A stretch of DNA of 64,000 bases from Tillus elongatus (Eukaryota > Arthropoda > Insecta > Coleoptera > Cleridae). Below the pieces are notes generated by a model. The model made no database searches, had not been told where the DNA came from, and saw nothing but the letters and a program-made list of their open reading frames with translations. Where the stretch lies: positions 131,494,809 through 131,558,808 of the forward strand of contig OZ023269.1 of the NCBI GenBank assembly GCA_964006375.1. The letters run 5' to 3'. Of this stretch, positions 11,591 to 23,409 are shown piece after piece (positions within the stretch are counted from its first letter, which is position 1; each line of letters starts with the position of its first letter). The position numbers and the translations under genes were made by a program.

Positions 11591-11735
11591 ACTCCCAGTC
11601 CCATAACTTCCTTGGGGGGTGTGAACAAGAAATTTTTCTTGTGGTTTGTGCATCCAGGTGGGGTTCTAGTAATGTTTCTGAAAACAATTTGTTGAAAAGC
11701 GTTCGGGAGCTAATCTGCAAATTTACCGAATTTTC
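11591..11735 (-). repeat. Inverted partial D unit
   Basis: CATAACTTCCTTGGGG, AATTTTTCTTGTGG and AAAAGCGTTCGGGAGC are the reverse complement of the third D unit. With 11205-11460 this forms a long imperfect hairpin. Confidence 0.75.
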
Positions 11736-12120
11736 ATTAAATCCTTCAAATTTCAATAACTCAATTTGCTATTAACGTAAGCTTTGTTGGATAGAAAACC
11801 AACATTTAAGTTTATTTTCGGAAATTTTTTGTATATCAAACCATAAGTAATTTTGATAAAATTTAGTACATTGATGCCTGCTCGCATTTGTTATTAAAAA
11901 CATTTTTATGGGTATTCACTTCCATAACACATTTGCTGCATCTAGAGTTTTGAAAAATGTTTATATATTTTGAAACAAATTTATTCGATGAAATATGGTA
12001 CATTGTTTCTACTATATAGGCAACCAATTTTGCTGCCTGCTTTCATCAAAGAAAGACATTTGCTATTAAAAATATTTTAAAGAAAATTCGCTACCATAAC
12101 GCACTTGCTGCGTTCAGAGA
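11736..12120 (-). repeat. TA-core family: two partial C'-H' modules
   Basis: The reversed core C (CAATTTGCTATTAACG, TTGATAAAATTTAGTAC, ATTGATGCCTGCTCGC) ends in a diverged H' at about 11908-11948. A second, shorter C'-H' follows (GATGAAATATGGTACATTG; CTACCATAACGCACTTGCTG at about 12091-12110). Confidence 0.7.
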
Positions 12121-12252
12121 TTTTTTTTTATAGTAAAATTTGTTTTGACTAGTGTGAGCATTTTGTTTTTAAAAACTACACGCTGAATAAAATTTCATTA
12201 ATCTCTTTCATTAATTTTTTGTGGTAAAACATTATTATTTAATAAATAAAAA

Positions 12253-12612
12253 AGTCTGGACGCAGCAGGTGCGTTATGGTAGTTAATTTTCATAAAAATG
12301 TTTTTAATGGCAAATATGTTTTCTTTTTTTTTAATGCAATCATGCATCAAATTTGGTTAAATAGTTTTTACACAAAATTTTGCTAGAAGAATACATAAAA
12401 TTCGAATTATATACCTAATCTGAAATTAAAATTGAAAATTAAAATTTGTTTGCACGAAAATCCATTAAAACCTCATTTTCGACGAATTACGTTTAAAAAA
12501 TGTTCCATCAATTGAATAATTTTTCATACAAAAATTCTCAACAAATTTTTCTTCAACGAAAATTCATTAAATTCATATAAGAAAATTCGCTAATAAAAAT
12601 AAATTAAATAAA
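12253..12612 (+). repeat. TA-core family: H motif with B variant
   Basis: Opens with H (CTGGACGCAGCAGGTGCG), then the start of C, then diverges into an AT-rich ~240-bp B segment (TACCTAATCTGAAATTAAAA; CATTTTCGACGAATTACG; TGTTCCATCAATTGAATAA). The same B segment occurs reversed at 24720-25105. Confidence 0.7.
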
Positions 12613-12639
12613 TGAAAAAAAAAAACTAGTCCGATTTTC

Positions 12640-12700
12640 CTGGTCAACGAACCATTTCAAGATATTTATTTACCCACCTACCAAAATATAATTTTTCCCA
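12640..12700 (-). repeat. Fragment of reversed A module
   Basis: TCCGATTTTCCTGGTCAACG and ACCTACCAAAATATAA match the reverse complement of A. The flank to 12853 is AT-rich and unassigned. Confidence 0.5.
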
Positions 12701-12853
12701 AAAACTTTTTCGACGGGACAACAAAAATCTCATGAAAATTCGCAAGCAATTGTTTCAAGAAAATCCGTAAACATTTTTTTTTATAATAACTTATTAAAGA
12801 TTTATCACTAATTACCAAAACTTCACAAAAACATCTTACAAATATTTAAAACT

Positions 12854-13168
12854 CTGGACGCCGCAAGTGCGTTATGGTAGTGAATTTTCATTAAAATGTT
12901 TTTATTTGAAATATGTGTGTTTTTTTATTTAAGAAAGCAGGCATCAATTTTGGTTACCAGTATAACCTATATAGTAAAAACAATGTGCCATGTTTCATTA
13001 AAATAACTTTATTGTGTGAAAATGTACAAAAATTCCCAAAATTAAACTTAAAGTGTTCCCGGAAAAACTCGTTTCTTGGTCAACCTTATAGGTTAATAGC
13101 AAATTGGGCTATTCAAATATGAAGCATTTGATCAAAATTCGCTCCCATAACGCACTTGCTGCATCCGG
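12854..13168 (+). repeat. H-C-H' unit (MITE-like, ~36-bp inverted ends)
   Basis: The left end is CTGGACGCCGCAAGTGCG and the right end is its inverted counterpart CGCACTTGCTGCATCCGG. Inverted similarity extends about 36 bp inward (TTATGGTAGTGAATTTTCAT). The core includes GGTTACCAGTATAACCTATA and GTGTTCCCGGAAAAAC. The open frame inside recurs in sister copies but follows DNA conservation. Confidence 0.75.
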
Positions 13169-13683
13169 AATTTCTTTTCTTACAAACATGCATTATATTT
13201 CGATGGAAAATGCAAAAATGCAATAACATAAGGCGTGTTTGATTAAAAAAAAAAGAAAATTTGTATCACCAACGACTTATGGGCCACCCTGTGATTGTAG
13301 AAATATTTTTTAAGATGTAGCTCAAGACACCCTATAATTAATGTATAAAGATTTTTTTCATATCTTGTATAATAACGGATATAATGAGCTTTATTGATTT
13401 TTTACGAAAATTCGACAAAAATTATATACCATTAAACGATAAACTCTATAGCTAAGGCTACTGCTAAGGGTTTGTAAAACATTCTTCTTGAGACATTTTC
13501 TTTTCATAAGTCGTATTAGATTCAAGTTATTTGCCTAAACGTTGCCGATTTTGACGTTTTAAATTGCAACTTTGACGTTTTGAGGAAACCCCCAATTTAT
13601 TTTTCTTTAAATGCCTATAACTTTTTTGTCTTTTGACCTACATTTTGGTAGGTAACTTATCTATAAGGATGTAAACCCGCGTT
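13169..13683 (+). repeat. TA-core family: F module, truncated before (TA)n
   Basis: Shares long blocks with 20472-21035 and 40681-41221: GCATTATATTTCGATGGAAA, ACTTATGGGCCACCCTGTGA, CATTAAACGATAAACTCTAT. The similarity stops at about 13683, just inside module A. Confidence 0.75.
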
Positions 13684-14464
13684 CTGCTTTCTCTTTCTAT
13701 TTATGCTTAACACCACTAAATGGTGGGGTTAAACTTTTTTACTTTCTGGCGCCGATAATTGCTTAGGGTCCTGGAATTTAGCCATAAATTAAGTAAAAAA
13801 GTAGAGTAAAATGTAAAAACAAATCGGTAAAATGTATTTAATCATTATTATTAATTGATATAAATTGATTTTCTTTATTGGCAGAATCAAATTTTTATGT
13901 TTTAAAACTATTATGTGATATGTTCGGTGAAACGCATGTCGCAGGTCGTATATGATATTTTCAGAATCCAGAAGTAATTCCACCGTATTTAAATTTAATT
14001 TTGGTGGTCGTAAATGATGTTTTCCAGGAAATTACGGCTGTCATCCCAGTTGTTGAACATCAAACCACAAACAGTAATTATTTACATGATCTGTACTGTC
14101 TTTTCTGAAAAACCCACCTCATACACATATAGAAATATATAAATAATACAGGAACGGACTCGCAATTTGTAACAGTAACACTTTTTATAAACTTTTGATT
14201 AGTTTAGATTTTAATGTTCTACATGATCTAGAATTATGCATAGGTACTACAAGCACAATCTTTTTTTCTCTGCTGTTCTGTCAGTATATTCACTCGCAAC
14301 CAAAGAAGTATCACTCCAAATTTTGTACGGTTTTCATATTCATCTTGTCATTTTAGCCAATTTCTGTAATAAAAATTTGCTTGGCAAGATCTGGACTTTG
14401 TCATTTTCTTCCAATAAGCGTTAATTATAACCCCTAGAACATATCTTGTGTCCGCCGAAGTTGC

Positions 14465-14467
<3 letters not shown>
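13684..14467. other. AT-rich DNA, nothing recognised
   Basis: Short open frames only. No repeat named. Confidence 0.35.
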
Positions 14468-14553
<86 letters not shown>

Positions 14554-14561
14554 ATATATGT
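14468..14561. repeat. (TA)n/(TATG)n microsatellite
   Basis: A TA run to about 14541, then TGTATGTATGTATATATATG. Neither flank shows module A or E, unlike most TA tracts here. Confidence 0.95.
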
Positions 14562-15200
14562 ACCATTCAAAACCGTTTTGACGAATCTTTTACTACAGAA
14601 TAAGACGGAGTATTTTCCCCGTATGGGGATCTTTGATGCTTTGAGGTGGGAGACATTCTCGAGTAAGGAATTTACTAACAGCTGTGTTGTGTTCTCATAT
14701 TGTCGTATCCTCACGGGTAACATCCTCGAGTTCAACCCTGTCCTTTAGTAGTCTGCAACGTCCCTTAATGCATACAACAGCCCAGCCACCAGAGGCGCAG
14801 GTACCGACAGTGGCGCCCGTGTGACAGGTGTCATTACGCGGCAACAACGGAGATAAGCAGCTACAAGAGGATCTAAGACTCGATCACTTCACCGTCATCC
14901 AGCGCCTAGTAAGGTCGTAGCAAGACCCTCTGAACCGTGAGCAGTAGTCAAACAGCATAATAGTTGATTATACTGTGGTCACATCACAGTTAACTCCGTG
15001 GTCGTTCCAGCGGTTAGGGAGCATCACAGGAAGATCGCCTGACCCGCGGCTCGTAGTCAAGAACCCACGGTTGTCTCCATCGACACGTCGACAGGTCCGT
15101 GAGCATCGTTGTGGAAAGAACCAATTGTTAGAAATTAAAATATTTCAAATAAAATTGGTTTATTCAGAATTAATATAATTACTAAAGATCACATGCCAAC
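14562..15200 (+). mobile_element. Possible LTR-retrotransposon debris
   Basis: A GC-richer block unlike its flanks. It holds TGTACCATTC at the (TA)n edge, then ACAGTGGCGCCCGTGTGACA at about 14808, where TGGCGCCC resembles a tRNA primer-binding site just after an LTR ending in CA. Near 15150 is AAATAAAATTGGTTTATTC (polyadenylation-like), followed by CATGCCAACA. I see no gag or pol frame. This could be an LTR and leader or two abutting LTR scraps; the assignment is weak. Confidence 0.3.
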
Positions 15201-16098
15201 AACTCAACTACTCATAGTAGTCTAATTGAAATGTTCATCTTCAGTATCGCCGGGTATCCCCCTTCATCATTGCCCTACTTACATATCGTCACTTAGTCGG
15301 TTTACTTAAGCCATACGCCAACTAAGTTTGAATACTCACACAACCAGTGTCGACGCGCTTCTAAGATTGCCAGACTGTTATTTTTAATAACTAGCAATCT
15401 TACACAATCTTCCAACGAGCGACTGACCCGTGTTTAGAAATCCCTTCAACCGCCGCGTTAACACAACGCAATCCACATGTCACATGGACACGTGAAACAC
15501 CTTGGCCCCTTTGGGCGACGACCCCCCGCAATCTACCCATCTCCAATAGTAAGTCACCTTTTATTGTATTGATCATTATTGGATCATAACTCATCCATTC
15601 ATTTTTGTATGTAAATTTGTAACTGTCATATTAAATTGTTCTTGTTTTACCACTTGTATTCATTATAAATCTGCACCCAAAAGGAACAATTCCTCTGGTC
15701 CTTATCGAGTATTAAACGGGTAATTAGAACCACTATGCTAGTCTTTCTAAACTAGTAATGCTTAATGCACGCACTTAAGTTTAATTGAAACAGCCTTTTT
15801 CTGAAGCTTACAAGCTCTATACTCAATTTTCGTGACTTCCGACATAACAAGTGTCAGTTGTAAGAAAACTAATTGTCATAAAATTACCTCGTAAATAAAC
15901 AAGAATAAAATACAATATCGTTTAAATTAAAAAAAAAAAAACGAAGTATTGCAATTCTTTATTATATTTTTTCGGAAATGGTCTGAAGATAGAAACGTCT
16001 TTTATTTATGCTAGTTTACTTGAAAAATATTGTTTATCGTTTGTTACATTAAATCAATCTCATGCCGCCTTGAAACTGAATTGTACAATAATTATTCC
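15201..16098. other. Unassigned, partly GC-moderate DNA
   Basis: Perhaps more retroelement debris in the first half (for example GGGCGACGACCCCCCGCAA near 15514), then AT-rich sequence. No coding frame supported. Confidence 0.3.
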
Positions 16099-16111
16099 AG
16101 TATAAAAAATG

Positions 16112-16471
16112 TGGGTGTGTGTGTTTTGGTTCTTTAACGTCGGCCTATTTCCGCGACTATGGCCAATCACCGACGCCAGGGAGCAGGCTCACCTCACTAT
16201 CCTGGAAATTTAGTCGAACACCTGCCTTTATGTAAGGAGGATATGGATATTTAACGTGCCCAACATCACATGGACACGGGACCGACGGCTTTACGTCCCC
16301 TCCGAAGGGCGGAACGTGCAGACATACAACTTGCTCAGATACAATGCCAGAACCTCGGTTGATGTTAATGATACAGTTTGTACTGAAAAAGTGAAAGGAG
16401 AACCCTGGGATCGAACCCAGTACCCTTCGGTTCAGAGGCACACGTTCTTACCTCTGAACCACCGAGGCTCT
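16112..16471 (-). mobile_element. tRNA-derived SINE, copy 1, with 13-bp target-site duplication
   Basis: On the minus strand the head reads GAGCCTCGGTGGTTCAGAGG, an RNA polymerase III A box. About 30 bp on is GGGTTCGATCCC, a B box set in a perfect five-pair T-arm (CTGGG/CCCAG). The body of about 250 bp ends in CGCGGAAATAGGCCG and a tail ACGTTAAAGAACCAAAA. AGTATAAAAAATG at 16099-16111 is repeated at 16472-16484, so the insertion is bounded exactly. Transcription would start at the high-coordinate end. It encodes no protein and would depend on a LINE for mobility. Copy 2 is at 38640-38987. Confidence 0.9.
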
Positions 16472-16484
16472 AGTATAAAAAATG

Positions 16485-17089
16485 GTTATAATCAAGATAT
16501 AATACAGTGCGATCTCAACATGATATAAACGATATATTTCTTCAGTTCTGATTGAAAATATTAATAAATATGCTCAATGTAAATATCAAAGTGTTTTACA
16601 TTGCGCCTGGGGACTGTGAACGCCTCTGTATAACATAATACCTAAAGAATAAACTAGCTTCATTCCTCGACTACCGTGTGGTCAGCTCGTTGTTTTATTA
16701 ATGGGCACTGACGCTACCATAAAAGGTTGTATAACAAACTCCATAAAGCTGGCGACTCTTTGATATTTGATATTTTAATGCTTGTTATGGATATCACACT
16801 CAATCTTTAACATCCAGTATAACAAAATAAAACACATGACTGATGCTTATTTAAGGAATAGCTTTAAATAACTTTGTTCCAGTTTTTGTTGTTTCCTGAC
16901 TTCTAACAAACGGACATTGGTTGCGTTTTTGTCAGGGGTGTATTAGAACATTATCACAATTTAAAGAAACTGAGAATATTGCTTGAAGTAATCAGTACTT
17001 TTTTACGGTATTTTACACATATCGCTAATTTCTACATCACATTCTAAAGCCGATGTCTCCCTGTCGTGTCAACCATAAATTTTTGCCTC
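16485..17089. other. AT-rich DNA, nothing recognised
   Basis: No supported feature between the SINE and the LINE or piggyBac remnants. Confidence 0.4.
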
Positions 17090-17150
17090 CAGAAGTTTTT
17101 TTTTTATTTCGTTATAACTTCCACACTTGTAGATTGTTTACTGAGTCGTA
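17090..17150 (-). pseudogene. Scrap of LINE C-terminus (KCGSYNE motif)
   Basis: Read on the minus strand it gives KCGSYNEI followed by a lysine run. This matches 55685-55800 (LMKCGSYNEMERTAED) and 25745-25995. Too short for confident naming. Confidence 0.35.
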
Positions 17151-17182
17151 TAGGCCTTCGGCGCTTTGTGAAGAATGCAAAA

Positions 17183-18863
17183 ATGACGAGGAGGAATTTA
17201 TAGACTAAGGATAATGATGAAGTTGATAATTTAAATGTCCACAGCTGTCATTTTGATAGTGAAATTGGAGGAAATGGTGCAGAAAATGCTGAAGAAGTAC
17301 CTGAAAATGAAAGAAGTCAGTATAGAGGTGGCTATTACGTGGGTAAGGACTATATTACAAAAAAGAGCAAGCATTATAGTAATACCAGAGTAAGAACTAG
17401 GGCAGAAAATAACATTTCAAAATTACCAGGATGCAAACCTTATGCTAGGGATGCGAAAACTCCGCCGGATTGCTGGCTTCTGTTTTTTGACTCAACAATT
17501 CTTGACAGCCTTACATATTCCACAAACGTTATGATTGCCAAAAAGGCTGTAGGCTATAAAGATAAAGAATATTGTAGCAATACCAACGTAACTGAATTAA
17601 AGGCTTTATTTGATATATTGTATCTTTCTGGTGTATACAGAAACAGCCATCGCCATATAAAATAACTCTGGAGAACAAATGGAACGGGCATTGACATATT
17701 TTGTACAGTAATGTCTTTCAATAGTTTCACATTTTTGCTTCAATGTCTACGTTTTAACAACGTAGACAGCAGACAAGAACTCCTGAAATTAAATAAACTT
17801 GCAGCTATACGGGCTGTGTTTGAAAAGTTTGCTTCAAACTGCCAACAGGCATATACACCAGGACAATATTTAACGATAGAAGGCAAAATTAGAGGCCATT
17901 TGAGGTCGCTGTTCTTTCCGCCAGTATATCCCCAAAAAGCCGGCTAAATATGGGATAAAAATCCAGGCAATGGTGGACTTTCGCACATCTTATGTGCTTA
18001 ATATGGAAGTTTATGCAGGAAGTCAGCCGGATGGGGTTTATCAATCAAGCAACAAACCTGTTGATATTGTGCAAAGATTAGTAGCATCGATTTCTGGTAG
18101 TAATTGAAATGTCACATTTGATAACTGCTACACTTCCTATGAACTCGTGAATAGTTTGCGTGATAAGCATAGTTTAACGTCGGTAGGAATTCTTAGGCAA
18201 AACAAACGAGAGATACCGGTAGCGCTACTGGAACTAAAGAATAGATCATCTAAGAGTTCAATGTTTGAATTCCAGAAACATAACACAATGGTATCGTACG
18301 TACCAAATAAGGGTAGAAATGTTATTTTGCTCTCCTCTCTTCATCATGATGACGAGATAGATGAATCTACGGGAGATAAAAAACTACCCGAAATTGTAGG
18401 TTTTTACAATTTTACCAAAGGCGGTGTAGACGTTGTCGTTGAATTGTCAGGAAGTTACAGTGTAGCTCGGAATGGCAGAAGATGGCCACTGAGAATATTT
18501 TTCTCTCTACTGGATACAGCAGGAATTAATAGCCAGGTTATTTATAGGACAAATACCAACAACTATTCAAAAAAGCATCGTATATTTTTGGAAGAGCTGG
18601 GTCTAGCTTTGATAGAGCCAATTCTGCAACAAAGAAAAATAACCCTCGACTCACAAGAGAACTTCGATTCAAAATTGCCAGTGTGCTAGGCGAGACAAAT
18701 GCTCCTCCGCGGAAAATACAAAAAACAGGACGTGGTAGATGTGAAGAATGTCCCAGAAACAAAGACAGAAAGTCGATACTCCTGTGAGCAGTGCGAAAAA
18801 TATCTGTGTTTAGAACAATTCCATTTTTTATGCGAAAATTGCAGCCAATTACGTGGCGACTAG
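17183..18863 (+). pseudogene. piggyBac-like transposase (DDE_Tnp_1_7), dead
   Basis: Runs from MTRRNL (stop at codon 7) to LRGD-stop, about 560 codons, close to a full piggyBac transposase. Blocks in order: NVTELKALFDILYLSGVYR; LWRTNGTGIDIF; the YLTIEGKIRGH block; YGIKIQAMVDFRTSYVLNME; VTFDNCYTSYELV; SMFEFQKHNTMVSYVPNKGR; STGDKKLPEIVGFYNFTKGG; GGVDVVVELSGSYSVARNGR; IFLEELGLALIEP; then a C-terminal Cys-rich finger (RCEECP...SCEQCEKYLC...CENC). Damage: TAA at 17663, a frameshift near 17930, TGA before NVTFDN and a frameshift near 18680. Two acidic positions are also lost: TIDEK has become TIEGK, and GVDVVDEL has become GVDVVVEL. An intact protein would cut and paste at TTAA. No terminal repeats or TTAA duplication were identified. 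Confidence 0.9.
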
Positions 18864-19469
18864 TTTTATTATGTTTCTTATGTCTGCCACACCATTTGAA
18901 GATAGTATAGTTTAAACTTTTTTTGCTGTTTCCAAACTATTTTTTATTTTTAAAAATCATTTGTGAATTTTTTAAAAAGGCATGTTTGTCAAGGGCATAA
19001 ATCTCGATATTTTCTGATTTGAGCCATTCAGACAATAAATGTAGTGTTTTTATCCAGTTTGTGTTTTTTTTTTTCATAAGTTATAATAAATATGATTCTT
19101 TTGCACAAAAACTACAAAAATAAAGAAAAAGTAATTTCTTTTTATCATTTCAAAGTTAGGGCCCACCAGACCTGGGTGATGACGTAAAAAATGTTCACCT
19201 GGATGATGCCTGGTTAAGTACTCAATTTGCGACTGGTTCCCTTTTAAAAGTTTATAATAAATTATTTTACCAATACAAATTGAAGTATACTGTTACCATG
19301 TAAATTTTTTGGCTACATGCTCTACGTTGGGCTCCATAAATTTAACAGACTACATGCTCCACGTTGGGTTCTATTTTATATGTATTAGAAAACACTAATT
19401 TTTAAATTTAATGTCGGTTTTTACAAATATTTCTTGTTTTGCGACATCGTGCTTCGATTTAAAGAAATA
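18864..19469. other. piggyBac 3' flank and AT-rich DNA
   Basis: Probably includes the transposon's 3' non-coding end (about 18864-19150, up to TTAGGGCCCACCAGACCTGG). The remainder is unassigned. Confidence 0.35.
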
Positions 19470-19590
19470 TGATAGGCCCCGCATGACCTCAGTCCATTGA
19501 GTTTATCTGGAACTACATGAAAAGTATTTTGTGTTATACAGTTCTAAATAAAGAATACCTATATGCAAAGAAATTAAAGTATGTTACGAA
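19470..19590 (+). pseudogene. Tc1-like transposase C-terminal scrap
   Basis: Allowing a one-base shift, it reads DLSP then IEFIWNYMKSILCY, like the last catalytic block (SPDL.PIE..W..MK) of Tc1-type DDE transposases. It is immediately followed by a CR1-like LINE fragment. Confidence 0.4.
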
Positions 19591-19603
19591 ATCACTTAAT
19601 TGC

Positions 19604-20155
19604 AGAAGCGACTGCTAAGAAATTAGGTTTCCAGCTAATCTCTATACCTTATGTACTTCACAAATAAGGCCAAACCTCGAATACTGCTCCCACATCTGGG
19701 GTGCCGCTGCCGCTTCTACACTCGCTATCCTGGACTCCATTCAGAAGAGAGCTATACGTCTCATCGGTGACCCTACCCTCACCCAAATGCTGCCATCTCT
19801 TGCCCACCGACGTGCCGTTGGTGACCTCTCTCTCTATCTTTTATAGATATCTGCATGGGCTCTGCTCAGAGGAGCTTTCTTCCATAGTTCCTCCACCTGC
19901 TGCCTCCAACAGATCTACCAGGGTAGAGAGCGAATGCACCCTTTTAATGTCCAGGTCACCAGACATAGAACATCTTGTTATGCCCGCTCTTTTGTCCCGA
20001 AGACTTACAAATTGTGGAATTCCTCTTCTCCTCCGAACCACCAAACCTTCAAGTCCAGAATTAACACGTTGCCCCTTTCCTCCTTGTCGACACCCACGGT
20101 ACGATAGTATTTAGGCTGTGAGCCCTCGTGGTGTGTTGTTGAAATAATAATAAAA
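19604..20155 (+). pseudogene. CR1-like LINE, copy b: 3' end only
   Basis: Starts at GCAGAAGCGACTGCTAAG and lacks about 28 bp (the LFRARKYFSP codons). It continues through PNLEYCSHIWGAAAA, QKRAIRLIG and the C-terminal blocks to TTTAGGCTGTGAGCCC and a GAAATAATAATAAAAAA tail. The (CT)n stretch before FYRYLHG carries an extra CTAT. The tail lies five bases from an H motif at 20160. Confidence 0.85.
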
Positions 20156-20159
20156 AACT

Positions 20160-20471
20160 CTGGACGCAGCAAGTGCGTTATGGTAGTGAATTTTCATAAA
20201 AATATTTTTAATAACAAATATGTGTTTTTTTTTAAGAAAGCAGGCATCAAATTTGGTTACCAGTATAACCTATACAGTAAAAACAATGTGGCATGTTTCA
20301 TCAAAATAACTTTATTGTGTGAAAATGTACAGAAATTTCTAAAAGTAAACTTAAAGTGTTCCCGAAAAAACATGTTTCTTGGTCAACCTTATAGGTTAAT
20401 AGCAAATTGAGCTGTTCAAATATGGAACATATGATCAAAATTCGCTACCATAACGCACTTGCTGCATCCAG
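20160..20471 (+). repeat. H-C-H' unit
   Basis: Left end CTGGACGCAGCAAGTGCG, right end CGCACTTGCTGCATCCAG. About 95% like 12854-13168 and 40384-40680 by eye. Confidence 0.8.
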
Positions 20472-21035
20472 CATTTCTTTTCTTACAAACATGCATTATA
20501 TTTCGATGGAAAATGCAAAAATGCAATAACATAAGGCGTGTTTGATTTAAAAAAAAGGAAATTTGTATCACCAACGACTTATGGGCCACGCCGTGATTGT
20601 AGAAATATTATTTTAAGATGTAGCTCAAGACACCCTATAATTAATATATACAATTTTTTTTCATATCTTATATAATAACAGATATATTGAGCTTTATTGA
20701 TTTTTTACGAAAATTCGACAAAAATTATTAACCATTAAACGATAAACTCTATAGCTAAGGCTACTGCCAAGCACCAGAGAAAGGGTCTATTTGAAATGAA
20801 TTTTCTGCAAATATTTTAGTAAAATGAAGGACAATGACGGTTGAAACTAAGACTTTAGGGTTTGTAAAACATCCTTCTTGAGACATTTTATTTCTATAGC
20901 CCGTATTAGATTCAAGTTACTTGCCTAAATGTTGCCAATTTTGACATTTTAAATCGCCACTTTGACGTTTTGAGGAAAACCCCAATTTATTTTTCTTTAA
21001 ATGCTTATAACTTTTTTGTCTTTCGAGCTACGTAG
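20472..21035 (+). repeat. TA-core family: F module
   Basis: A non-coding block nearly identical to 40681-41221, including AGAGAAAGGGTCTATTTGAA and CAATGACGGTTGAAACTAAG. Confidence 0.8.
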
Positions 21036-21545
<510 letters not shown>

Positions 21546-23409
21546 CACTAAAAGAAATAACACCAATTAAGTAGTGCCGCTGTACAAAAATTCGAATTGT
21601 GAGTAATACTTTTTAAAAGAAGTTTCAGATCCAAAATTTTAGAGAAAATATCTTCTAAAATCGTGTGGTTTTCCATCCAAGTTATTGGTACAATATAGTT
21701 GTTATATAGAAAATATAACATGATTATAATTTTATAGTGTTATGATAAAACAAACTAAAATTTTTTGCTAACTGAATTTTTATTAAGATTTCCCACTTTT
21801 GGGATCTCAATCTGAACACTGAAAAATTTGAAGGAACTTAGAAGATCTATTAAATAAAAAAGCGTAGATAATTTCTGACCATAAATAAGTAGCCCAAACA
21901 TATGTAAAGGCTACAAACTGAAAATAAAACGTCTCATATTTACCGAGAAAGTCGATTTATTTCCTGTTATTCAATATTCCAGGATAATACAGTAACAAAC
22001 ATTAAAAATGACTAAAACCAACATAATATACTAAACATCTGTCTCATGAAAGCTTTTGTCAATAAAACATATGTCATCTTACCACTTACGTCATTCCAAA
22101 AGTAGGTAAAATCTTGTTTATGTAGTGAATATTACGTTTTATTATGTAGCTGTAAATTATATAGAGATCTTTTCCAGAAAGTTACTACCTAGTTTCATCC
22201 TGTGACTTAGCTTGTGTCTGGTATTTTTGAAAACATTGACAATACCACAACCAATTCCCTACAAATTGTGATCTGAATGTTACTTACATTTTACACAAAT
22301 TTTATCGTATAAAGCTTAATTGTTGCCTCCATGTGACCAAAGACAATATCAACAACGTCCAAGTCTGAGAATATAACAGGACAACGTCTTACTTGGCGAT
22401 TCATTTCATCTTTAGATTATGTTATTCTTATTCACAACGTATCATATTTATATATCATATTAATGTTGATATTTTTATTAGTTATTTTCATTATAAGTTT
22501 AATTATATTTTCAGTTTACCAAATTGTCTAAATAATTCATTTGTGTTACGCAGAAAGCTAACTCGCGACATTGTTATTAAATTTATTGCTTGTCAAATGT
22601 CAGAAATATCCTACTTTACTTACAGCTTGCTGATATTCATTATAATTATGAATGTTCTAAAAGCATTGGAAACTGGGGACAAAACTCGACAGAAAGTTGG
22701 GTAAACTTCGAGGGAGGTTAATGATAGCTAATTATGAAAAGATTGAATCTTATCGCTGAAAATCCAGGATAAAATGGCAAACTCAGCAGTGTGGAAATGA
22801 TTAGAAAATCAATTCATATTTTATGAGACATTCTGTTTCACCGAGAACCTAATCAATATTTCTAATTACAGGACTGTACTGAGTAAGATTTACAAACTCT
22901 TTCATATTTACATAGATTCAGTATAGTCGGAACAATAAACCAGCTAGTTTTTTGTTTTTTTTTTTTTTGGTTTAATAGCCGTGGTCTGCTAATATTTCAG
23001 CGGAAGTAGTGATTTTTGGCGTCACATATTCTAAAGTTGTTTATATAGTGTGTAAAAGCCAGATGGAATAAATTCATTATTTCGGTTACTGTACATTCTT
23101 ATAAAAAATCCCGAAACACGTCACATTTAAATTATAAATTGACATTTTTCAAAGTGAAAATGCGATCCCTACCTTCAATCCCCTTCGAATGACAGGTACA
23201 CCCCCCAATTTTTTAAAGGGGAAGTATAGGCTTGTGATATGTCGTTTGAAAGATCTGTTCATTCTCTATTCAAAAATGTTACCGTTTTCAGGTTTATTGC
23301 AACAATCAAGATAGAATAAAATAAAATCATGTGGTTACCGAAATTCGCTACAATACAATAAAAAACTAAAATGTAATGCAAAATGTAATAAAATATAAAA
23401 CACTAAAAA
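21546..23409. other. AT-rich DNA, nothing recognised
   Basis: No protein or repeat identified. A 103-codon open frame at 22393-22704 is AT-biased and hydrophobic and unlike any family known to me. Confidence 0.35.

Noticed and set aside
22393..22704. 103-codon frame
   Set aside because: AT-driven hydrophobic composition, no motif, no splice context.
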